Under the pieces are notes generated by a model, which searched no databases, had not been told where the DNA came from, and was given only the letters and a program-made list of their open reading frames with translations. Made by a program: the position numbers and the translations under genes. A stretch of 28,453 bases of DNA from a virus. Where the stretch lies: IMG/VR virus record IMGVR_UViG_3300037507_001816, positions 1 to 28,453 of that record, one strand, 5' to 3'. Shown here one piece after another: positions 22,810-28,453 of this stretch (positions within the stretch are counted from its first letter, which is position 1; the number at the start of each line of letters is the position of its first letter).

Positions 22810-23138
22810 TATCTTGTAACTCCTGGTGTAACTGTGACGATACCTTCAACAAGACGAGAAACTGTTCCGCTGCCATCAGTCAACTCACAGTCATATACGT
22901 ATCTTCCGGCTGTAAGGCCATTTGTGGTATTTGCCGACATCGAAAGAGCGACGACGCCAGTCACAGCAGTAATCGAAACTGTAAATGCGGTTTGAGCGGT
23001 CGAAGTATAATGCTTACGCATCTGAGCGGCACCTGTAAATCCTGTAAGATTTACGATGTTACCATTTTCATCAGTCACATCAATAGACGTAGCAAATGAA
23101 GTGCCTTGATCGATAATGATATTTGCTTTCAGTGCCAT
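22809..23138 (-). CDS. Small Ig-like virion protein (BppU-N-like)
   Basis: 109 residues. DQGTSFATSIDVTDENGNIVNLTGF, AAQMRKHY, LTAGRYVYDCELTDGSGTVSRLVEG and a final IVTVTPGVTR match a beta-sandwich protein common in marine phage structural clusters and similar to the N-terminal domain of baseplate upper proteins. It probably adorns the baseplate or the fibre base. Ribosome binding site GGAAGA. Confidence 0.68.
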   Translation of the reverse strand: MALKANIIIDQGTSFATSIDVTDENGNIVNLTGFTGAAQMRKHYTSTAQTAFTVSITAVTGVVALSMSANTTNGLTAGRYVYDCELTDGSGTVSRLVEGIVTVTPGVTR

Positions 23139-23156
23139 TTAATTCTTCCGCTATGT

Positions 23157-23600
23157 TTATTCAAAACTATAAGATGTTACAGTTATCACCCAATATTTAG
23201 TTTCTGCACCATTTGATGCTGATACGTTAAACGTTTGTTCATTGAAACCACCTGTATAAGCTGCTACAAGTTCAATTGATGAAGCACTTCCTCCACTTGC
23301 AACACTGGCGTATCCACTAAATCCATCTCCTCCAGTATAAGTCCAAACTACGCTTGAAGAAGCTGTGATAGTATAACCTGCTTGGGAACCATACGCTTCG
23401 GCAGTGTCAAAAGTCGGAGATGATATTGTGCCGCCCACGGGACTAAAAGTAACTAAGGCTACATCTGCATACGGACGTATTCCTACATATTGCCACGTAG
23501 ATCCATTCCACATTTTAACGGCGGCAAAATCTTGGCTCCCGACCCACGACGAGCCGTTCCAATATTTAACAGGTTTAGCAGATAGGAACGTTAGCGGCAC
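23157..23600 (-). CDS. Small tail protein with WNGS motifs
   Basis: 147 residues. The start is GTG at 23600, supported by an AGGAG ribosome binding site eight bases upstream; no better ATG exists. The N-terminus has two copies of VKxWNGSxW (KYWNGSSWVG and KMWNGSTWQY), a motif typical of phage tail and fibre proteins. The remainder is Ser/Gly/Ala-rich beta sequence (SVVWTYTGGDGFSGYASV, TFNVSASNGAETKYWVITV), resembling an Ig-like or BIg2-type domain. It is probably a virion component. Exact role unknown. Confidence 0.6.
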   Translation of the reverse strand: MPLTFLSAKPVKYWNGSSWVGSQDFAAVKMWNGSTWQYVGIRPYADVALVTFSPVGGTISSPTFDTAEAYGSQAGYTITASSSVVWTYTGGDGFSGYASVASGGSASSIELVAAYTGGFNEQTFNVSASNGAETKYWVITVTSYSFE

Positions 23601-23603
23601 TTA

Positions 23604-23975
23604 TTATTCTCCTGGCTTAGATGGCCAAACAACGTCTGCTGCATTTGTATAAGTCTGAGGAAGATCTCTTAAAGTTTGACGATATGTAGCCCAAGCAGTT
23701 TTATCTCCAGGCCAATCTGCCATTTGAGTATAGTCAGATAAAGCTAGAAGATTATTTCTTTTCGATCTAATTTGTTCCCAAGTAATTACCACGACTCGAT
23801 CTTGCAAAACAAGATTTCCTTGTGATAAAACCAATTCTTTATTTTGCATATTCATACCATGGAGAAACTGCTGGTGTTGCTCTGCGGTAATTTCAACAAT
23901 ATCTTGCGGCAATGACGGATACCCAAAATCAGTATCGTAAAAACCTTTTGTTGTTGGGCTGTAGTAAATTGTCAT
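23604..23975 (-). CDS. Tail fibre assembly chaperone-like protein
   Basis: 123 residues. The N-terminal IYYSPTTKGFYDTDFG and DIVEITAEQHQQFLHGM, then WEQIRSKRNNLLALSDYTQMADWPGDKTAWATYRQTLRDLPQTY, follow the pattern of phage tail fibre assembly and tail assembly chaperone proteins (RD..L...D....D...W..YRQ.LRD). These help fold or attach the fibre encoded next to them. It lies four bases after the stop of the 574-residue fibre, its likely client. Confidence 0.75.
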   Translation of the reverse strand: MTIYYSPTTKGFYDTDFGYPSLPQDIVEITAEQHQQFLHGMNMQNKELVLSQGNLVLQDRVVVITWEQIRSKRNNLLALSDYTQMADWPGDKTAWATYRQTLRDLPQTYTNAADVVWPSKPGE

Positions 23976-23979
23976 TTTA

Positions 23980-25704
23980 TTAATATCCCATTGCTAACCA
24001 GTAACCGGTATGAGAACTTTCATCTCCGTTAAACCAACTGAAACCAGTTGTTGATACACTAAAAATGGTTGCACCTTTAGAAGCCTGTCCAAATACGCCT
24101 GTATCTCCTACGCCATTCATCACAGCTCGGGCAACCGCGGTGAACGATGTTGGAAATGATCCAGATCCTGTAGTATTTGGAGTAACAGTTACTGTTCCCC
24201 ACTGAATAATTGCTCCGTTTGGCAACTTAGTCCATCCATTTGACGAGAGACTTTGTGTATATCCTGTAGTTCCTGCAGTGTCAATCCAGATATCACCAGC
24301 CGCTGAAGCAGTAGGTTGAGTCGCTGTTACAAAAACTTGGCCGCCACTTGTAAATCCTGCGGTGACGTGTCTTAGAATAGGCGCGACAGCACCAGATGCA
24401 CTTCCTTGGGCACCTTGTGGTCCGGTTGCACCTTGAGCACCTGTTATACTTGAACCTGCCGCGCCTTGAGCACCAGTTGCACCTTGTGCTCCGTTTATTC
24501 CAGGAGATCCTTGAGGACCAGTTGCACCTTGAGCGCCTTGTAATCCTTGAGCACCTTGAGGACCAGCAACTGAAGATGCTGCACCTTGTGCACCTGTAAG
24601 GCCTTGCGGTCCCTGTGGTCCTTGGATACCTTGCAAACCTTGGGCGCCTTGAGGACCGGCAACGGTTGAAGCAGCACCTTGAGCACCAGTTGTTCCTTGC
24701 GGTCCCTGAGGTCCGATAATTCCTTGTGCACCTTGTGGTCCCGTCGGTCCTTGAACCGAAGGTCCTTGTGGTCCTTGAGAACCAGTTGTTCCCTGTGGAC
24801 CCTGGGAACCAGTTATTCCTTGCGCGCCTTGTGGACCAGGAACTGTCGAAGCTGCGCCTTGAGCACCAGTTGGTCCTTGAGAACCGGTAGATCCTTGTGC
24901 ACCTTGAGCACCAGTTGCACCTTGCGCACCTTGAGGTCCAGCAAGTTGCGTCCACACCAAGTTAGCTGTCGCTCCACTTGATGCAAGGACGAAACCTGTT
25001 GTTCCAGCAGATTGTGTAGGTAGAAGGTTATTGATCGATCCGCCTGTACCGCCCCGAGATGTAGGAAGTGTACCGACAGTAATAGCAGATGCATCAACAA
25101 ATACGCCTGCCGCGTTTACTGTTAAACCAGCATTCGCTACAAAACTAATCGTAGGATTTCCAGAAACGCCGTTGCCGTTTGTTACGCTAATGCCGTTCGT
25201 AGAAGCAATCGATACCGTAGTACCTGTTCCTGTACCAGTTCTGACTACGATACCATTCGCCGAGATATTGTATACGGTGTTAGCATTGCTTGCTGTACCA
25301 GTATAGAGCGACGAGTTAACGCCTGCTCCACTCGGGAAATTCACCGTATTTGTAACGGTGATATTGTTTGCAAAGACATCAAAGCGAGCAGTCGTAGTAC
25401 CAAGTGCACCACCGTTTGCATCTGGTCGTAGTGTTCCATAAGATGTCGTATTAAATACGAAAGCATTGAAACGGTTTGAAGTATTACCGAGTGGCTGCTG
25501 ATCTGCAATCAGAAGAACCCCGCCTTGACCGATGGTAACGTTGGCGTATACAAGAGAACCATTTACTACAAGGTTACCAGATACAACAAACAAGTCGTTT
25601 TTAAAGTGCGCGTTGGCTTCTACGTCGACACGATCATAGAAGATCGCGTTGCCAGAAGCAACTAGACCGTTATCAACCTTAAATCTATTATTTGCGCCTG
25701 ACAT
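23980..25704 (-). CDS. Collagen-like tail fibre with gp53-like C-terminal domain
   Basis: 574 residues. The N-terminus [20 protein letters not shown] resembles the 622-residue plus-strand fibre. Residues about 30-115 carry '[21 protein letters not shown]' and the [19 protein letters not shown] segment. Residues about 256-434 are collagen-like G-P-Q/G-A-Q repeats with short breaks (AASTV, PSVQ). The C-terminal ~105 residues ([18 protein letters not shown] ... [13 protein letters not shown] ... TTGFSWFN ... YWLAMGY) match the gp53-like receptor-binding C-domain found in many phage fibres. Ribosome binding site AAGGTAA. A chaperone-like gene follows. Confidence 0.85.
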   Translation of the reverse strand: MSGANNRFKVDNGLVASGNAIFYDRVDVEANAHFKNDLFVVSGNLVVNGSLVYANVTIGQGGVLLIADQQPLGNTSNRFNAFVFNTTSYGTLRPDANGGALGTTTARFDVFANNITVTNTVNFPSGAGVNSSLYTGTASNANTVYNISANGIVVRTGTGTGTTVSIASTNGISVTNGNGVSGNPTISFVANAGLTVNAAGVFVDASAITVGTLPTSRGGTGGSINNLLPTQSAGTTGFVLASSGATANLVWTQLAGPQGAQGATGAQGAQGSTGSQGPTGAQGAASTVPGPQGAQGITGSQGPQGTTGSQGPQGPSVQGPTGPQGAQGIIGPQGPQGTTGAQGAASTVAGPQGAQGLQGIQGPQGPQGLTGAQGAASSVAGPQGAQGLQGAQGATGPQGSPGINGAQGATGAQGAAGSSITGAQGATGPQGAQGSASGAVAPILRHVTAGFTSGGQVFVTATQPTASAAGDIWIDTAGTTGYTQSLSSNGWTKLPNGAIIQWGTVTVTPNTTGSGSFPTSFTAVARAVMNGVGDTGVFGQASKGATIFSVSTTGFSWFNGDESSHTGYWLAMGY

Positions 25705-25712
25705 ATATTACC

Positions 25713-27767
25713 TTACTTAATGAATTGAGCAACAACTTTTGCAGCCGTGCTAGATCTTGTTTGATTGACATATACTCTTACGTTTGCAGTAGCCACGTTC
25801 GCAGAGAAAGTACCAAGTAAGCTGACTCCGGAATTAGCTGCAACAGGTGAAGAAACCGTACCATATGTTGTAAGCTGCGCAGTCGAATTATCATGAGCAA
25901 GTAGTACTTCAGAGATCTGTGTATTACCAGCATTTTTCAATTGAATGAGAAGTTTAGCAGTGCTATAGTCTGCCTTTGGATATTCGAAGACAAGAAGATC
26001 TGAACCAGTCGTAGCTCCAAGATTTCCGTTTGCAAAGATATCAACTACGTGCTCAGTCTTGAAAGTCACGATGTTTGCATGTGTAGCAGGACCAGTCACT
26101 GCGAGCGTATTCGCTAGAGCAGTTGCTCCTGTTACTCCAAGAGTACTCGAAAGCGTTGTAGCTCCAGTTACAGTGAGCGTATTCGAAAGATTCGTATTTC
26201 CTGTAACCGTCAGCGTATTTGCAAGAGCAACGTTCGAACTGACTGTCGCAGCACCTACAACAACAAGATGGCTTGTCGGCGTAATGGTAAGATTCGCAGA
26301 TGCAGTGATCGATCCATTACCAATCGCCGTATTAAACGTTGCATTCCCAACAAGAACCGTAGTAGCATTTGCAACGACATTCGCTCCGACTGCAACAACT
26401 GTTTGGTTAGCAGTAACAATACCTGCAAAGAATCCTGTCGGTGTAACGTTAGATGTCGACGTTGAGTTGACAATGCTAACAATTCGAGTATTCGCTAAAA
26501 CGGTATTACTACCTTCTGCGGTGAAGAATCGAAGCGATGTTAACTCAGAAGCGTTAAGCGTATTACCTACAAATACTCCGCTACTATTTGCTACAACGTT
26601 ACCAATCGCACCTGTTCCAGTGATTTGCACTGTACCACCATTGGTAGCATTTGCCGTGACGTTTGCGCCGAGCGAGATCTGAATAGTATTGGCAGTAAAG
26701 ATGCCAGTTTTAAATGCGTTCGGTTCGATGTTTGCAGTGGCACTCGAGTTAGCGATGCTAATGATTCGAGTATTTGCAAGAGTGGTGTTTGAACCTTCAG
26801 ATGCAAGGAAACGAACTGATGTGACTTGTGAAGAGTTTAAAGTATTACCTACATGCAGGCCACTACTATTTGCAACCGTATTGCCGACCGTACCAGTTCC
26901 TGTTACTTGGATCGTGCCGCCGTTGGTAGCATTCGCAGTGACATTGGCACCAAGTGAAACTTGAATGGTGTTAGCTGTAAAGATGCCTGTCTTGAAACTG
27001 ATAGGATCAATATTTGCAGATGATGTTGTATTGGCAATGCTAATGATCTGATTGTTTGCGAGTACGGTATTGCTACCTTCTGCGGCAAAGAATCGAACAC
27101 TCGTCATCTGACTGTTCGTAACAGTATTGCCTACATATAGGCCGCTGCTATTTGATACACTGTTACCTACTGCTCCGGATCCTGTGACTTGGATCGTACC
27201 ACCATTCGTGGCATTAGCAGTGACATTGGCACCTAATGTAATCTGAATCGTGTTCGCTACAAACAATCCAGTGCTAAAGCTAATTGGATTCATCGTAGCA
27301 GTGTTAGTGCTATTCGCGGCAACAACTGCGAATGCAGTTGCTGTTGTATTCGTGGTCGAGTTCGACTGAATCGTCAGCTTCGTTGTGTTAGCGACAAGGT
27401 TTGCACCAGTCAAACCAGCATGTAGACCGTACTGCCACATGAATGTGTTCGAAGAACCATTGGCAACTTCCAGACGAATTTCGGTCGATGTCACGTTGCT
27501 CAGAACAGTGTTCGTACTGATCATGAGATTCGCAAACGAACCGTTGACGTTTCCGCCTTTCATCCAGTTTGTTACGACGAGATTATTAGCCCCGAATGTT
27601 CCGTATAGCTGAGCTGTTCTTGGAAACGCAGTGTTACCCGTGTTTGCATACGTGCTATTTGCAGTGATGATTTCTGTCGAAAGCGCGTGAAGAAGTTCAT
27701 TGGTCTCGAGGAGCCAAACCTCGAACGAGTCGGTAATTACATCAACATTAGCTACTGGTCTTGACAT
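25713..27767 (-). CDS. Long tail fibre / structural protein with three 94-residue repeats
   Basis: 684 residues, rich in Asn, Thr, Ala and Ser. The N-terminus (VDVITDSFEVWLLETNELLHALSTEI) is helical and includes NTxFPRTAQLYG. Three imperfect 94-residue repeats (FKTGIFTANTIQVSLGANVTANATNGGTIQVTG...) span about residues 159-440. A further region has ten-residue ANTLTVTGNT-like units near residues 520-575. The C-terminal ~110 residues (VVDIFANGNLG ... LLVFEYPKADYSTAKLLIQLK) are globular and typical of marine-phage fibre proteins. The start overlaps the upstream stop (TAATG). It is probably a tail fibre or fibre-anchor protein nearest the baseplate gene. Confidence 0.8.
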   Translation of the reverse strand: MSRPVANVDVITDSFEVWLLETNELLHALSTEIITANSTYANTGNTAFPRTAQLYGTFGANNLVVTNWMKGGNVNGSFANLMISTNTVLSNVTSTEIRLEVANGSSNTFMWQYGLHAGLTGANLVANTTKLTIQSNSTTNTTATAFAVVAANSTNTATMNPISFSTGLFVANTIQITLGANVTANATNGGTIQVTGSGAVGNSVSNSSGLYVGNTVTNSQMTSVRFFAAEGSNTVLANNQIISIANTTSSANIDPISFKTGIFTANTIQVSLGANVTANATNGGTIQVTGTGTVGNTVANSSGLHVGNTLNSSQVTSVRFLASEGSNTTLANTRIISIANSSATANIEPNAFKTGIFTANTIQISLGANVTANATNGGTVQITGTGAIGNVVANSSGVFVGNTLNASELTSLRFFTAEGSNTVLANTRIVSIVNSTSTSNVTPTGFFAGIVTANQTVVAVGANVVANATTVLVGNATFNTAIGNGSITASANLTITPTSHLVVVGAATVSSNVALANTLTVTGNTNLSNTLTVTGATTLSSTLGVTGATALANTLAVTGPATHANIVTFKTEHVVDIFANGNLGATTGSDLLVFEYPKADYSTAKLLIQLKNAGNTQISEVLLAHDNSTAQLTTYGTVSSPVAANSGVSLLGTFSANVATANVRVYVNQTRSSTAAKVVAQFIK
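26446..27291 (-). repeat. Three tandem 282-bp in-frame repeats in the fibre gene
   Basis: Corresponding positions recur every 282 bp; for example the segments at about 26700, 26982 and 27264 encode the same FKTGIFTANTIQ-like stretch. Copies differ at many bases, so the duplication is not very recent. Confidence 0.85.
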
Positions 27768-27976
27768 TAATTTCTTCCATTCACTACTTGTAAGAGTAGA
27801 GTTTTAATTTCTTTGAGATCGTCTTCGACTGCACTGATTCTATTCGATAGCTCTTTGCTATTCTTCGCTTTCGATCTCTCTGCTACAAACTTTGCATAAG
27901 ATGCATCGTCTGTATTTATGAAAGCTCCAGTAGAAGTATCTTTCATGAATCCATCAGTTTCAGTCTTGACTAACAT
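27767..27976 (-). CDS. Small coiled-coil virion-associated protein
   Basis: 69 residues. The N-terminal LVKTETDGFMKDTSTGAFINTDDASYAKF resembles small proteins beside the baseplate and fibre genes of marine T4-like phages. It is followed by a coiled coil (KELSNRISAVEDDLKEIKTLLLQVV). It sits between a baseplate-like gene and a fibre gene, overlapping both by TAATG junctions. It may be a trimeric connector. Function not established. Confidence 0.62.
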   Translation of the reverse strand: MLVKTETDGFMKDTSTGAFINTDDASYAKFVAERSKAKNSKELSNRISAVEDDLKEIKTLLLQVVNGRN

Positions 27977-28453
27977 TATGCGGAAACTCCGATAACCTGA
28001 ATAGCCTCTACCTTTGGAACAATGTGAGATTGCGTTGCAAGAAGAACGATCTTAATTTGCATCGATGTATAGCGATCGAACTCTACATATTCTGAGTTGA
28101 CATATCTTACAGTGTTATCATTTTCAACATTGTTCCATGCAATATTTCTGTACTTCAGTTTATCGATAACAATATCTGATCTTGTAACTCCGGCCGACAC
28201 GAGACTTGAAGTTGTAATGTTTCGATATGTGCTGATCGCAGTAGTATTTGCTGCCGAGACCACGAACACTTCATGATTACCAAAGTCTTGATCTTTGATT
28301 CGAATCAAGTCGCCAGCAGTCACTGTCGCCGAATGATCGCTTGTTGTAGTAATTGTATTCGAACCAGATGTAATTGATCCAGTTCCTGGAAGAGCGACTT
28401 GAAGTTCAGGAGCAGTATCAAATCCATATGTAAACTCGTAGAAGTCATTTGGA
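27976..28453 (-). CDS. Probable baseplate/tail structural protein, C-terminal part; 5' end beyond window
   Basis: The frame is open to the right edge, so the gene is longer than the 115 residues after the internal GTG at 28323. At least 159 codons are visible, reading NDFYEFTYGFDTAPELQVALPG at the upstream side. A later part has VRYVNSEYVEFDRYTSMQIKIVLLATQSHIVPKVEAIQVIGVSA. This C-terminal pattern (EF..f..f.IKIV..s....VP.v..i..i.v) is common at the ends of large baseplate or structural proteins of marine myoviruses, but I cannot say which one. Transcription order (before the fibres) fits a baseplate wedge gene. Confidence 0.55.
   Translation of the reverse strand, partial: PNDFYEFTYGFDTAPELQVALPGTGSITSGSNTITTTSDHSATVTAGDLIRIKDQDFGNHEVFVVSAANTTAISTYRNITTSSLVSAGVTRSDIVIDKLKYRNIAWNNVENDNTVRYVNSEYVEFDRYTSMQIKIVLLATQSHIVPKVEAIQVIGVSA

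Overview
The window looks like part of the late (virion structural) region of a marine T4-like myovirus. The left edge carries the start of a neck protein recognisable as T4 gp13. Several genes are preceded by exact copies of the T4-type late promoter octamer TATAAATA. The tail-fibre proteins resemble those of marine T4-like (cyanophage-type) myoviruses: '[10 protein letters not shown]', 'SGNLTxxGT' and collagen-like GAQGATG segments. I see no tRNA, rRNA, integrase, transposase, CRISPR array or host housekeeping gene, and I cannot name the host.

Layout: (1) 1-197, minus strand, 5' part of gp13. (2) 198-282, a short divergent promoter region. (3) 283-11382, a plus-strand block of 13 genes: an oxygenase, a glycosyltransferase, a collagen-like fibre, a decapeptide-repeat adhesin, a PKHD-type oxygenase, two DUF6065-like proteins, a GlcNAc-transferase (GT60-like), two sulfotransferase-like proteins, a fatty-acid desaturase, an unknown and another oxygenase. 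Most genes overlap by ATGA, so the block reads as an operon. (4) 11379-28453, minus strand, converging on the plus block with overlapping stop codons. Reading right to left: the end of a probable baseplate protein, a small coiled-coil protein, four long fibres interspersed with small structural proteins and an assembly chaperone, a 1120-residue glycine-rich adhesin, then small proteins, a DUF6065-like protein, a PKHD oxygenase, a cysteine-cluster protein and two more oxygenase-like proteins.

Two points stand out. First, the two convergent blocks carry matching modules in opposite orientation: collagen-like fibre, then giant low-complexity adhesin with a split glycine-rich head/tail domain, then PKHD oxygenase and DUF6065-like proteins. 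The two fibre genes share a perfect 23-bp inverted sequence and homologous C-terminal domains, so recombination could flip or exchange the modules. Second, the region encodes six 2-oxoglutarate/Fe(II) oxygenase-like proteins next to Pro/Asn-rich repeat adhesins, together with a GlcNAc-transferase of the family that includes the hydroxyproline-modifying Skp1 enzyme, and sulfotransferases. My inference is that this is a virion (adhesin) post-translational modification island: hydroxylation, then glycosylation, then perhaps sulfation. That is a hypothesis from gene content and order, not something the sequence proves.

The annotation rests on reading motifs by eye. No database search was run, so family names are recollection-based and the small hypothetical proteins are described rather than explained.
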